DNA of 64,000 nucleotides from Pantoea eucrina (GTDB lineage: Bacteria > Pseudomonadota > Gammaproteobacteria > Enterobacterales > Enterobacteriaceae): assembly GCF_001691555.1 (NCBI RefSeq), contig NZ_MAYN01000001.1:360084-424083 (forward strand), given 5' to 3'. Numbering within the stretch: position 1 is the stretch's first letter; the number at the start of each line of letters is the position of its first letter. Shown here in pieces: positions 50,069 to 59,166 of this stretch. A program made the translations under genes and the position numbers. The notes below the pieces were generated by a model. It was not told where the DNA came from and ran no database searches. It saw nothing but the letters and a program-made list of their open reading frames with translations.

Positions 50069-50566
50069 ATGACAATAAAAATACGAAGCGTTGAAGCGGA
50101 GGATGCGGAGCATTTTCAGAAAATAGCTTCTCAGGATAGGATACAGGAAAACACTCTCGGTATGCCATTACCATCCCTGAAGCACTGGAATGACCATCTC
50201 GCTCGCAATGGAAAAGACGGAATTTATCATTTTGCCGCCTTACTGGATGGCTCTGTTGCTGGAATCTTAACTATAGAAAACCCTCAACACCCGAGATTAA
50301 GGCATAAAACAATTTTTGGCATTTTTACAGATCAAACCCTCTCTGGCAGAGGCATTGGCTCTGCGTTAATAGCCTTTTGCGTCAAATATTCATTCGACTG
50401 GCTTGCTGCCAGAAAAATTGAGCTGGAAGTCTTTTCAGATAACGAAGCTGCGATTGCATTATACAAAAAGTTTGGTTTCGAAGAGGAAGGCCTCAAAAAA
50501 GAGTCCGCACTAAGAAAAGGAAAATATGAGGACGTACTGCTTATGGGACTGCGTGCTCCTTATTAG
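50069..50566 (+). CDS. GNAT N-acetyltransferase
   Basis: A 165-residue GNAT: TIKIRSVEAEDAEHFQKIAS, GSVAGILTIENPQHPRLRHK, then GIFTDQTLSGRGIGSALIAF (acetyl-CoA loop GRGIG) and LEVFSDNEAAIALYKKFGFEEEG, a well kept C-terminal motif with the catalytic-region Tyr. Start placed at ATG after GGGGA rather than at 50057. Base composition is lower in GC than its neighbours, suggesting recent transfer. Substrate unknown. Confidence 0.88.
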   Translation: MTIKIRSVEAEDAEHFQKIASQDRIQENTLGMPLPSLKHWNDHLARNGKDGIYHFAALLDGSVAGILTIENPQHPRLRHKTIFGIFTDQTLSGRGIGSALIAFCVKYSFDWLAARKIELEVFSDNEAAIALYKKFGFEEEGLKKESALRKGKYEDVLLMGLRAPY

Positions 50567-50611
50567 CATATGAGCACTAAGGCACACTTTGTTATGCCTC
50601 AAAGATTAACA

Positions 50612-50634
50612 TCCGCTTCTGGCACAAAGCGGAC
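50612..50634. repeat. Dispersed hairpin repeat, copy 5 (closest to consensus)
   Basis: TCCGCTT and AAGCGGA arms enclosing CTGGCACA, then C. It sits between the GNAT stop and the end of the convergent MFS gene. Confidence 0.7.
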
Positions 50635-50665
50635 AGTGTTTCCTGCCTCACGTATCGTGTTCCTG

Positions 50666-51883
50666 TCAGCCAGAAATATCAGTTTCATTTTCCGGTACGC
50701 CAGCTCTGACACGGGTTGCCACCAGACTGGCCGCGAGTATAAAGACGAGGCATAACAGCGCCTGCACCCGAAGAGCAATATGGTTATCAATCAGAACGCC
50801 CATGATGACCGGAGAGGCACCACTGGCAAGCACGGTACCCGCCTCAACAGCCGAGCGCACCTTTGCCAGTTGCGCGGGGCCAAAGAGCTGTACCCATAGC
50901 GCAGTCGCCAGTGAGGACGCAATGGCTGACGATATACCGGTCATGATGAGGTAAAACGGCGTGACCCATACGCTGTTACTGAGCCACAGCGCCAGCATGC
51001 CAGCGCCCTGCGGCAGCAGAAACCACGGCAACAGACGGCGTGGCGTCAGCCGGTCTATCAGCGGACCAAATGATAACAGGGAAACCGCCTGCGTTATCGC
51101 GTAGGCAATAAACCATCCTGCAACCCACGACAGTGCCCATCCTTTCTCCTCTGCCAGACGCGCCTGATGGAAAAAGAAGCCTGTGGTGATGAAAGGTGAC
51201 GCCAGCACGGCGGGCAGAGCAAAAAGCAGATTCCGGTTCTTCCATACTGACGCTTCGCGAACCTTCTCTGCGCCCCGCTTTCTGAACGTCCGCAGCGGCT
51301 TTTCGGCAGCGCGCGGAAGGCAGCTGACAGCCAGCGCAACGCCGGCCACCAGGACCGCAGCGTTTATCAGCCAGGCAGTGCGCCATCCCGTCAGAGCGTT
51401 AATCTGCACGGCAGCTAACGGAAACAGCGCCTGTGCCAGCGACAGGCCCAGCGCGATGGCGCCCAGTGCCTTGCCAGCATCAAGCGGAAACTGGCGCGCA
51501 GTCGCCGTCAGGGCGGTGTGCACCATCAGCCCCTGCCCGCCGAGGCGAAGCAGGTAAAAGCCTGCACAAAGCATCCATGCCGCCTGCGCACCGGAGACGA
51601 GCAGGCACGCCGTCACCAGCAGCAGGGTAACGGCCAGGGTGAAGCGACGGGTGGTAGTGTAATCAATCATCCGGCCTGCCCATGTCAGGGTGACGGCACT
51701 CATCACGGTGCCCGCGGCATAAAGGCCGCCCAGTCCGCCGTCGCTGAGCCCGAATGCCTGACGCAGGTCCTGCCCGTAAAGCGATACGAAGTAAGTCTGT
51801 CCAAAACTCGACATGGCCATCAGTATCGCGCCAAAGGCGAGATGACTGCCGTGCTGATACATAAAGCGAAACAGCTGATGCAT
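50666..51883 (-). CDS. MFS transporter
   Basis: A 405-residue 12-helix carrier. FRFMYQHGSHLAFGAILMAM, GQTYFVSLYGQDLRQAFGLSDGGLGGLYAAGT and AGRMIDYTTTRRFTLAVTLL (TM2-3 loop) are the landmarks; the gene is like the YeiO/oxalate-formate sort in the first part, but I cannot assign it further. Start at ATG after AGGGA; upstream in-frame Met at 51919 rejected. Convergent with the GNAT and 110 bp downstream of a Usp gene on the same strand. Confidence 0.84.
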   Translation of the reverse strand: MHQLFRFMYQHGSHLAFGAILMAMSSFGQTYFVSLYGQDLRQAFGLSDGGLGGLYAAGTVMSAVTLTWAGRMIDYTTTRRFTLAVTLLLVTACLLVSGAQAAWMLCAGFYLLRLGGQGLMVHTALTATARQFPLDAGKALGAIALGLSLAQALFPLAAVQINALTGWRTAWLINAAVLVAGVALAVSCLPRAAEKPLRTFRKRGAEKVREASVWKNRNLLFALPAVLASPFITTGFFFHQARLAEEKGWALSWVAGWFIAYAITQAVSLLSFGPLIDRLTPRRLLPWFLLPQGAGMLALWLSNSVWVTPFYLIMTGISSAIASSLATALWVQLFGPAQLAKVRSAVEAGTVLASGASPVIMGVLIDNHIALRVQALLCLVFILAASLVATRVRAGVPENETDISG

Positions 51884-51992
51884 GATATTCCCTGAGCACG
51901 GCTGACAAAGGCGCCGCACAAATGAACTGCTCCGGGACTTGTGTTCCGGAGGCTCGTTATGAAAAGGGTCTGCGATTGCAGGCCCGTAACGT

Positions 51993-52820
51993 TTACCGCA
52001 GCATAAGCAGCGGATAACGGCTTTCAGCCAGCATCGCCGTGGTGTGACTGCCGATAAAGAAGCGGCGCAGCCGGGAGTGTCCCCAGGCTCCCATCACGAT
52101 CAGGTCCGTTCCGTTCTCCTGCGCGTAACGGCACAGCCCGCGCGAGACGGATTCATCCTGTATCAGCCGTGACTCTGCATCAATGCCGGCTGCCTGCAGG
52201 ATGTGCTGCGCATCATGGAGTGAAGCATCGTCGCCGTTCACCATCACAACATGGCAGGCCAGGCCGCGAAGCAGCGGGCTCACGGTCAGCCGGGTCAGGT
52301 TTCGGCGGCTGGCCTCGCTGCCATCCCAGGCAAAAAGTACCCGGGATGGCGCAATAAACATTTCCGGCACAACCAGCACGGGCGCTTTCTGCAGGCGGAT
52401 GACGCTTTCCAGCTGGCTGCCCACCGTATGTTCTGCGCCCCGTCGTCCGAGCACCATCAGCCTGACGTCATCCAGGCCGGCAAGGATTTCGTCCAGTGCG
52501 CCGTGCATCTGCAGCTGGCGTACCTCCGGGCGTCCCGCCCGGGCCAGCCGTTCAGCACAGCCGGCCAGAATAGTTTTCCCCTGCGCCATAAGCAGGCGGC
52601 TGCGCTCACCCTCCACGCGCACAAGCGCTTCGGTCAGCAGCTCTTTGCTGTCGATGCCAATGCTGCCGCTCAGGTCAGAGACGGCCGGATGACCGTCTTT
52701 TTCCAGCACGTGCAGCAGGGCCAGCGGCGCGGAAAGGCCGGCGGCGGCCCACGCCGCGTAGTCACAGACTGGCCCGGTTGACGGCGAACCATCCACGCAG
52801 GCCACAACGGTATTGTTCAT
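51993..52820 (-). CDS. Tandem universal stress protein (UspA family)
   Basis: 275 residues made of two Usp folds. Domain 1 ends LMVLGRRGAEHTVGSQLESV, and domain 2 ends LIVMGAWGHSRLRRFFIGSHTTAML, which carries the ATP-binding GxxGHSxxxxxxxGS motif; in domain 1 the same motif is degenerate. Lies 18 bp after the SulP gene in the same direction, so the pair is co-transcribed, an arrangement seen in several bacteria. Probably modulates or protects the transporter under stress. Confidence 0.88.
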   Translation of the reverse strand: MNNTVVACVDGSPSTGPVCDYAAWAAAGLSAPLALLHVLEKDGHPAVSDLSGSIGIDSKELLTEALVRVEGERSRLLMAQGKTILAGCAERLARAGRPEVRQLQMHGALDEILAGLDDVRLMVLGRRGAEHTVGSQLESVIRLQKAPVLVVPEMFIAPSRVLFAWDGSEASRRNLTRLTVSPLLRGLACHVVMVNGDDASLHDAQHILQAAGIDAESRLIQDESVSRGLCRYAQENGTDLIVMGAWGHSRLRRFFIGSHTTAMLAESRYPLLMLR

Positions 52821-52838
52821 AGCTGTAACTCCTGTCAG

Positions 52839-54317
52839 TTAGTGACCGCCCATCAGTTTTTCCGCTTCTTCCGGCTTGTCATGCACGCCGAAGCGGTCAA
52901 CGAGGGTACGGGTGGCGTCGTTCATGCCCGGTATTTCTACCTCAGCGCCTTCGCGGCGGAACTTAATTACCGCCCTGTCCAGTGCGCTAACGGCGGTGAT
53001 GTCCCAGAAGTGAGCGTGCGTGACGTCAATGACCACGCGCTCTGCCGCTTCCCTGAAGTCAAAGTGGCTCATAAAGCGATCGGCGGAGGCAAAAAAGACC
53101 TGGCCGGTCACGGTATAGATCCGTGTCTCACCCTCCCGTGACGATCTGACCGTCATAAAGCGCGCTACCTTAGTGGCAAAGTTCAGCGAAGCAATCAGCA
53201 CTCCGGTCAGCACGCCGAAGGCCAGGTTGTCGGTGGCCACCACCACGACCACGGTTGCCAGCATGACCACGCTGGTCGAGAGCGGATGGCGGCGCAGGTC
53301 GGTGATGGATCGCCAGGAGAAGGTGCCGATGGAGACCATGATCATCACCGCGACCAGCGCCGCCATGGGGATCTGCGACACCTGATCGCGGAGGAAAATA
53401 ATCAGACAGAGCAGCACCAGCCCGGCCGTCAGGGTGGAGAGGCGCCCGCGCCCGCCGGATTTTACGTTAATCACCGACTGACCAATCATGGCGCAGCCCG
53501 CCATGCCGCCGATAAACGCCGTGCAGACGTTGGCGATGCCCTGCGCCTTGCACTCGCGGTTTTTATCGCTCGGGGTATCGGTCATGTCATCCACGATAGT
53601 GGCGGTCATCATTGACTCCAGCAGTCCCACCACGGCGAGACCGGCAGAGTAAGGCAGGATAATCAGCAGCGTATCCAGGTTCAGCGGAATGTCCGGAATG
53701 AGGAACACCGGCAGGCTGTCGGGCAGTTTGCCCATGTCGCCCACGGTACGCACATCCAGGTGCAGCCACATGGAGATGGCCGTCAGCACCACGATGCAGA
53801 CCAGCGGGGAGGGAATGGTTTTATTGAGGTATGGAAAAAGATAGATGATGGCCAGGCCGGCGGCGGTAAGCGCATAAACGTGCCAGGTCACGTTGGTCAG
53901 CTCCGGCAGCTGCGCCATGAATATCAGAATAGCCAGCGCATTGACGAAGCCCGTCACGACCGAGCGCGACACGTAGCGCATCAGACTGCCAAGCCTCAGG
54001 TAGCCGGCAGCCAGCTGCAGCAGGCCGGTTAGCACTGATGCCGCCAGCAGATACTGCAGGCCGTGATCTTTCACCAGCGTTATCATCAGCAGCGCCATGG
54101 CGCCGGTAGCCGATGAAATCATGGCGGGACGTCCGCCAAAGATGGCCATAACCACGGGAATACAGAAGGCCGAGTAGAGGCCGACCTGCGGGTCAACCCC
54201 GGCAATGATGGAAAACGCGATCGCTTCAGGAATGAGCGCGAGCGCGACGACAATACCGGCGAGCACGTCACCACGGACGTTGCCCAGCCAGTCCTTACGC
54301 GTCGAGGACAGCAGCAT
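52839..54317 (-). CDS. SulP-family inorganic anion transporter with STAS domain
   Basis: 492 residues: about 12-14 hydrophobic segments ([32 protein letters not shown] is the SulP signature in TM1-2) and a C-terminal STAS domain (about 395-480: [40 protein letters not shown]). SulP members carry sulfate, bicarbonate or other anions with Na or H. The Asp-Ile-Thr-Ala-Val loop replaces the usual Ser in STAS. Divergent from arsR over a 480-bp gap; operon with the Usp gene. Substrate uncertain. Confidence 0.9.
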   Translation of the reverse strand: MLLSSTRKDWLGNVRGDVLAGIVVALALIPEAIAFSIIAGVDPQVGLYSAFCIPVVMAIFGGRPAMISSATGAMALLMITLVKDHGLQYLLAASVLTGLLQLAAGYLRLGSLMRYVSRSVVTGFVNALAILIFMAQLPELTNVTWHVYALTAAGLAIIYLFPYLNKTIPSPLVCIVVLTAISMWLHLDVRTVGDMGKLPDSLPVFLIPDIPLNLDTLLIILPYSAGLAVVGLLESMMTATIVDDMTDTPSDKNRECKAQGIANVCTAFIGGMAGCAMIGQSVINVKSGGRGRLSTLTAGLVLLCLIIFLRDQVSQIPMAALVAVMIMVSIGTFSWRSITDLRRHPLSTSVVMLATVVVVVATDNLAFGVLTGVLIASLNFATKVARFMTVRSSREGETRIYTVTGQVFFASADRFMSHFDFREAAERVVIDVTHAHFWDITAVSALDRAVIKFRREGAEVEIPGMNDATRTLVDRFGVHDKPEEAEKLMGGH

Positions 54318-54799
54318 AGTAATTTCTCAGATTTTAGATACAGTCAGCCCGTGAGGGCAAAAAATTCAGGGACGAAAAAGCACATCCGCAAACGGGATGT
54401 TTTTGAGTGCGCGACTGAAACTACTCAGTGCGACAGGGAAGGGTGACGACTCAGGGTGGCGTAAGACGCATGATTTTTGAGTTCTCCTTTACGGCAAAAG
54501 GATGCCTTCAGGACTGCAATAAGCCAGCGAAACCCGGGGCGGGGCGCTGACGGCGAAGTCTGTCCCTCTCAGGACAGGCACTAAACTATAAACAAAAACG
54601 GTGAGAGGTCAACGTTTCAGCAAGCGGAACAGGGCTGCGAACAGCGGTACCAGCGCGTATATTAACCCTGTCTGCGCATGTCACCGCAGAAACATACATG
54701 AAATCAGCCTGGTATTTATATATGAATTTATGCATATGTATTGACGGCATTTGCGCGTAAAGTCACACTGGCTTTTTACGCCAGCTACCCGGAGTTATC
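54318..54799. other. Divergent non-coding region sulP / arsR
   Basis: 480 bp with the sulP promoter and leader on the left and the arsR promoter on the right. The ArsR-like dyad is at 54717-54740. A compact GC-rich stretch at 54530-54560 could form structure in the sulP leader, but I recognise no riboswitch. Confidence 0.45.
54717..54740. promoter_or_regulatory. ArsR operator-like dyad
   Basis: TATATATG and CATATGTA form a near-perfect inverted repeat (7 of 8) with an 8-bp centre, 59-82 bp upstream of arsR. ArsR sites in enterobacteria are similarly AT-rich dyads with CATATG-like arms near the arsR -35 region. Confidence 0.5.
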
Positions 54800-55153
54800 A
54801 TGCCTCAGCTTTTTCCTCTTCAGCTTTTTAAGGGGCTGTCTGACGAAACGCGTTTAAAGCTTGTCCTGCTTCTGCGTGAAAAAGGTGAACTCTGTGTATG
54901 CGAGCTGACGCTGATACTGAAAGAGAGCCAGCCCAAAGTATCCCGGCATCTTGCGCTACTCAGAGACAGCGGCCTGCTTATCGACAGGCGTGACGGCAAA
55001 TGGATCCATTACCGGCTGTCCCCTCACATGCCCGCCTGGGCTGCAGCCGTGATTGAACAGGCTTATCTGTGTCAGCAGGATGACATCCAGCATCTCAGCC
55101 GGCAGGCTGAGCGGGACAACGCTACGACCAATGGCAAACCTGTCTGCATTTAA
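54800..55153 (+). CDS. arsR: ArsR arsenite-responsive repressor
   Basis: A 117-residue SmtB/ArsR winged helix aligned with R773/chromosomal ArsR. ELCVCEL carries Cys32 and Cys34, the two thiols needed for As(III) induction; position 37, Cys in the R773 protein, is Thr here. The recognition helix region is QPKVSRHLALLRDSGLL, and WIHYRLSPHMPAWAA matches the classical sequence. First gene of arsRBC; ATG after GGAG. Confidence 0.95.
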   Translation: MPQLFPLQLFKGLSDETRLKLVLLLREKGELCVCELTLILKESQPKVSRHLALLRDSGLLIDRRDGKWIHYRLSPHMPAWAAAVIEQAYLCQQDDIQHLSRQAERDNATTNGKPVCI

Positions 55154-55243
55154 AAATTTACCTATACATATATGCTTTTCCATATTTAACGTTTCTGGTT
55201 GCGCTGTGCTTATTCTGAGAGGTGCAGTAGTGAAGGAGGGACT

Positions 55244-56527
55244 ATGTTTCTGGCAGGTGCAATTTTTGTTCTGACGCTGGTGCTGGTTATCTGGCAGCCG
55301 AAAGGACTCAGTATTGGCTGGGGTGCTGTTATCGGGGCTGCGCTGGCGCTGCTGACGGGCGTGGTGCATATCGGGGATATTCCGGCAGTCTGGCAGATTG
55401 TCTGGAACGCCACGGCCACGTTTATTGCGGTTATCATCATCAGCCTGCTGCTGGAGGCATCCGGCTTTTTTGAGTGGGCGGCACTGCACGTTTCCCGCTG
55501 GGGAGGCGGCAGAGGCCGGCTGCTGTTCACCTATATCGTTCTGCTGGGCGCGGCGGTGGCGGCGCTGTTCGCCAATGACGGCGCGGCGCTTATCCTCACG
55601 CCGATTGTCATCGCCATGCTGCTGGCGCTGGGCTTCAGCCCGGCTGCCACGCTGGCATTTGTGATGGCGGCTGGGTTTATCGCGGACACGTCCAGCCTGC
55701 CGCTCATCGTATCGAACCTGGTCAACATCGTGACGGCGGATTTCTTTACGCTGGGCTTTAGCGAATATGCGTCCGTTATGGTGCCGGTGAATATGGCTTC
55801 CGTAGTGGCTACGCTGGTAATGCTGCACCTGTTTTTCCGCAAAGATATTCCGGCAGGTTATGACCTGACAAAGCTAAAAATGCCCCGTGACGCTATCCGT
55901 GACAGGCGGACCTTCAAAACCGGCTGGCTGGTGCTGATTCTGCTGCTGGCCGGTTTTTTTGCACTGGAGCCGCTTGGCGTACCGGTCAGCCTGGTTGCGG
56001 CAGCGGCGGCCTTCATTCTCTGGCTGGTTGCACGCAAAGGACACGTTATCGATACCCGAAAGGTGCTGAAAGGTGCACCCTGGCAAATCGTTATCTTCTC
56101 GCTGGGCATGTATCTGGTGGTATATGGTCTGCGTAATGCCGGCCTGACGGATGACCTCTCAGCCATTCTGAATCGCTTTGCAGAGCACGGCGTCTGGGGG
56201 GCAACGCTGGGTACGGGCTTTCTGACGGCCTTCCTGTCATCGGTCATGAACAACATGCCCACCGTGCTGGTCGGGGCGCTCTCTATTGACGGCAGTACCG
56301 CTCAGGGCACGGTAAAAGAGGCAATGATTTACGCGAACATCATTGGCTGCGACCTCGGCCCGAAAATTACCCCGATTGGCAGCCTGGCAACCCTGCTGTG
56401 GCTGCACGTTCTGGCGCAAAAAAATATCACTGTTAGCTGGGGCTATTACTTTCGTGTTGGCATCGTGATGACCCTGCCGGTGCTTTTTGTGACGCTGGCC
56501 GCGCTGGCCCTGCGCCTGTCTGTTTAA
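55244..56527 (+). CDS. arsB: ArsB arsenite efflux permease
   Basis: A 427-residue, roughly 12-helix inner-membrane antiporter with [32 protein letters not shown] and [18 protein letters not shown] as in the ArsB family (429 aa in E. coli). Start at ATG after AAGGAGGGA, preferred to an upstream in-frame codon at 55199. 90 bp after arsR and 47 bp before arsC. No ArsA ATPase gene, so it should act as an As(OH)3/H+ exchanger. Confidence 0.95.
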   Translation: MFLAGAIFVLTLVLVIWQPKGLSIGWGAVIGAALALLTGVVHIGDIPAVWQIVWNATATFIAVIIISLLLEASGFFEWAALHVSRWGGGRGRLLFTYIVLLGAAVAALFANDGAALILTPIVIAMLLALGFSPAATLAFVMAAGFIADTSSLPLIVSNLVNIVTADFFTLGFSEYASVMVPVNMASVVATLVMLHLFFRKDIPAGYDLTKLKMPRDAIRDRRTFKTGWLVLILLLAGFFALEPLGVPVSLVAAAAAFILWLVARKGHVIDTRKVLKGAPWQIVIFSLGMYLVVYGLRNAGLTDDLSAILNRFAEHGVWGATLGTGFLTAFLSSVMNNMPTVLVGALSIDGSTAQGTVKEAMIYANIIGCDLGPKITPIGSLATLLWLHVLAQKNITVSWGYYFRVGIVMTLPVLFVTLAALALRLSV

Positions 56528-56574
56528 ACGTGATCCGGGCTGCGTGCATGCAGCGCCTGTATGGAGTATGACTG

Positions 56575-57003
56575 ATGACTGACATTACTATTTACCACAA
56601 CCCGGCCTGCGGCACGTCCCGTAACACCCTGGCGCTTATCCGCAATAGTGGCGTGGAGCCAGCAGTGATTTTATATCTGGAGACGCCGCCGACACGCGCT
56701 GAGCTGCAGACGCTGATTGCAGATATGGGAATCAGCGTGCGCGCACTGCTGCGCAAAAATACGGAACCGTTTGAGCAGCTGGGGCTGGCAGAGGATCGGT
56801 TCAGCGATGACGAACTGCTGGATGCTATGCTGGCTCACCCCATTCTCATTAACCGTCCGGTGGTGGTAACGCCGCTCGGTACAGCGCTCTGTCGTCCGTC
56901 TGAAGCTGTTCTGGATATTCTGCCTGATCCACAGAAAGGGGCATTGATGAAAGAAGATGGTGAACAGATTATCGATGAGCACGGAAACCGTATCGGCCAC
57001 TGA
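56575..57003 (+). CDS. arsC: ArsC arsenate reductase (glutaredoxin-dependent)
   Basis: A 142-residue enzyme of the glutaredoxin/ArsC fold. IYHNPACGTSRNTL places the catalytic Cys at residue 12. RALLRKN, LINRPVVVTPLG and LCRPSEAVLDIL carry the conserved Arg residues that hold arsenate. It reduces arsenate to arsenite with glutathione and glutaredoxin for export by ArsB. Last gene of the operon. Confidence 0.96.
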   Translation: MTDITIYHNPACGTSRNTLALIRNSGVEPAVILYLETPPTRAELQTLIADMGISVRALLRKNTEPFEQLGLAEDRFSDDELLDAMLAHPILINRPVVVTPLGTALCRPSEAVLDILPDPQKGALMKEDGEQIIDEHGNRIGH

Positions 57004-57192
57004 CACCCTGACATTCCGCCAACAGAGCGAGAGAGGCAAAAACAGCTGGCCTTGAACCACGGCGGGAAGGGGGCAGTCTGTGCCTTCATCTTGCTTCCGA
57101 CCAGAGCATCCGCACGCGCAGTTCTGCAACGGTCGGAGACGTGTCCGGAGCGTTATCAGCGTCAGAAGTTGGTTTTATCAATAACGGCGACG

Positions 57193-58083
57193 TTATGCTT
57201 TCGGATTAATTTCCGTCATCAGCCATTGCTCAAAAGCATGCAGCGCCGTTTCATTTATGCCTGTTGAAGCCGGTTTTATTAAATGAAACTTTTTGCTGAG
57301 TGAAGCAGACTCAGGCCAGGGAGCAATAAGCTCGCCGTTAGTTAACTCTTTTTCGACATATATCCGCGGCACCAGTGCAACGCCCTGTACTGACAGCGCT
57401 GCGGCGATAGACATTTCGTGCAGATCATAGCGGACTCCCTGCGCCGGGTTATCAAGTTCAATTCCGGTTTCCTGCGCATAGTACTGCCATGCCTGCGGAT
57501 TCTGAAGACGGTGAATGCGAGGCAGCTCATTAAGCGGCACGCTCTCTTTTTTGTTCTTCAGAAGTGCCGGATGGCATACAGGCAGCAGCGTTTCCTGAAA
57601 AAGAAACTGCATATGCATACCTGCCCATGCCGGATGATCGAAATGTATTACCGCGTCAAAACCACTGCCAGCGAGAATAAAAGGATCTGTTCTGGCGGCG
57701 ATGTTCACACTAATTTCCGGATACAGGGTATAAAAGCTTTTCAGACGCGGGATTAGCCAGCGGCATGAAAACGTTGGCAGGGCAGCAATCTCCAGAGTCT
57801 TACCGCCTTCTGGCACACCTATGACCGATTGCGTATCTCTTTCCAGCCGGTCAAGCGATTCGCGTATTTGATCTGCATAGCGGGCGCCAACTGAATTGAG
57901 CGTAACGCGACTTCCGCTGCGATCAAACAATCTGCAGTTTAACATGGACTCAAGGCGGGCTATTTGTCGACTGATTGCGCCTTCGGTAAGTGATAACTCC
58001 TGCGCTGCCCGCGCAAAATTTCCATGCCTTGCTGCGGCTTCAAAGGCAAGCATGGCTCGACTGCTGGGAATTTTTCTTAGCAT
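57193..58083 (-). CDS. LysR-family regulator (GcvA-like)
   Basis: 296 residues. HTH at about 5-65 (LRKIPSSRAMLAFEAAARHGNFARAAQELSLTEGAISRQIARLE), then a type-2 periplasmic-like ligand domain. LHEMSIAAALSVQGVALVPRIYVEKEL is typical of the GcvA/AmpR branch. Start at ATG 58083; upstream in-frame sequence back to 58134 has no support. Divergent from the metallo-hydrolase at 58238, its likely target; 154 bp between them. Confidence 0.88.
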   Translation of the reverse strand: MLRKIPSSRAMLAFEAAARHGNFARAAQELSLTEGAISRQIARLESMLNCRLFDRSGSRVTLNSVGARYADQIRESLDRLERDTQSVIGVPEGGKTLEIAALPTFSCRWLIPRLKSFYTLYPEISVNIAARTDPFILAGSGFDAVIHFDHPAWAGMHMQFLFQETLLPVCHPALLKNKKESVPLNELPRIHRLQNPQAWQYYAQETGIELDNPAQGVRYDLHEMSIAAALSVQGVALVPRIYVEKELTNGELIAPWPESASLSKKFHLIKPASTGINETALHAFEQWLMTEINPKA

Positions 58084-58237
58084 TAATACGGCCTGATTAT
58101 TGATACAAAATTCTTTACAGTGACAAAATATCATTAATCAGTGAATTAATTTCGATTTAAATCGGGAAAACAGTTGCTTAGCATAATGAAAACACATCAG
58201 GCAAGCGGGCGCCTGCCAGTACTATTATGAGGTATGT

Positions 58238-59083
58238 ATGCACGGTGATAGTTTCCCGACCTGTCAGGTTGGCGGTTATCAGGTTATTGCGCTGAGCGAT
58301 GGCACTATGGCGGCCACGCTTGATCTTCTTTCAGGTATTGACGTCGCAAAGGCTGCAAGTATCCAGTGCGCTGCCGGGATTGAGAGACAGGGTGATATCC
58401 ATATTAACGGTTATCTCATCCGTGGATATGGACACACTATTCTGGTAGATGCGGGCGCTGGCGGGCAAAACAACGTGGGTGGGAGGCTTCAGGAGAAGCT
58501 GAAGATGCTCGGCATTCTGCCTGATGACGTAGACAGGATATTACTGACGCACGGTCATCCCGATCATATCGGCGGTCTGCTGCATGAAAACGGAGAGCCG
58601 GTATATAAAAAAGCTGATCTCTATATTCATCCCCTTGAAATTGCGCACTGGCAGGATAATGAAAAACTACAGAGAGCCAGTGAGCGCGGCAAACATAATT
58701 TTGCACTGTTCCGAAAAGTCCTGGCCGCCTATGCCGGGAAGATACGCCTGCTTGATGAAAATGAAGTTGTGCAGGGCATGCGCCCTGCATGGCTGCCAGG
58801 CCATACCCCAGGACACACCGGATTTCATATTCATTCCGATAAAAAAGCGGTGTTAATATGGGGAGATGTCGTTCATTTTCCCTATATTCAGTCAGCAGTT
58901 CCCGCTGTTTCAATCATGTTTGATGTCAATCCTCTACAGGCTGAAGAGACAAGGAAAAAAGCGCTGCAACAGGCCGTGGATGACAAACTGATTATTGCCG
59001 GTATGCATCTGAACCAGACAGGATTCTGCTGTTTCCAGCGGTCTGGAGATGGGTATCTGCTTTGCCGGTTACATCAGGAATAA
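58238..59083 (+). CDS. Metallo-beta-lactamase-fold hydrolase (lactonase-like)
   Basis: A 281-residue MBL enzyme. THGHPDHIGG holds His105, His107, Asp109 and His110; LPGHTPGHTGF the third-metal His; VLIWGDVVHF the bridging Asp. The arrangement and length are those of AttM/AiiB and related lactonases and of general MBL hydrolases; no sequence feature proves acyl-homoserine-lactone activity. No signal peptide. Paired with a LysR regulator. Confidence 0.87.
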   Translation: MHGDSFPTCQVGGYQVIALSDGTMAATLDLLSGIDVAKAASIQCAAGIERQGDIHINGYLIRGYGHTILVDAGAGGQNNVGGRLQEKLKMLGILPDDVDRILLTHGHPDHIGGLLHENGEPVYKKADLYIHPLEIAHWQDNEKLQRASERGKHNFALFRKVLAAYAGKIRLLDENEVVQGMRPAWLPGHTPGHTGFHIHSDKKAVLIWGDVVHFPYIQSAVPAVSIMFDVNPLQAEETRKKALQQAVDDKLIIAGMHLNQTGFCCFQRSGDGYLLCRLHQE

Positions 59084-59101
59084 AAATACAGGTCACTCCC
59101 T

Positions 59102-59125
59102 GTCCGCTTTAAGCAAAAATCGGAC
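59102..59125. repeat. Dispersed hairpin repeat, copy 6 (degenerate)
   Basis: GTCCGCTT then AAGCAAAAATCGGAC; one arm is altered. Lies 19 bp after the metallo-hydrolase stop. Confidence 0.5.
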
Positions 59126-59166
59126 GCTGGCGTTGTTTATATAAATCTGGTTGGTGTTTTTTTCCA

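Noticed and set aside
33520..50634. CRISPR array from the repeated hairpins
   Set aside because: The copies are kilobases apart, not regularly spaced, and there are no cas genes.
54318..54799. Possible riboswitch in the sulP leader
   Set aside because: GC-rich short inverted words exist but I recognise no known riboswitch core, and no terminator or SD sequestration is clear.
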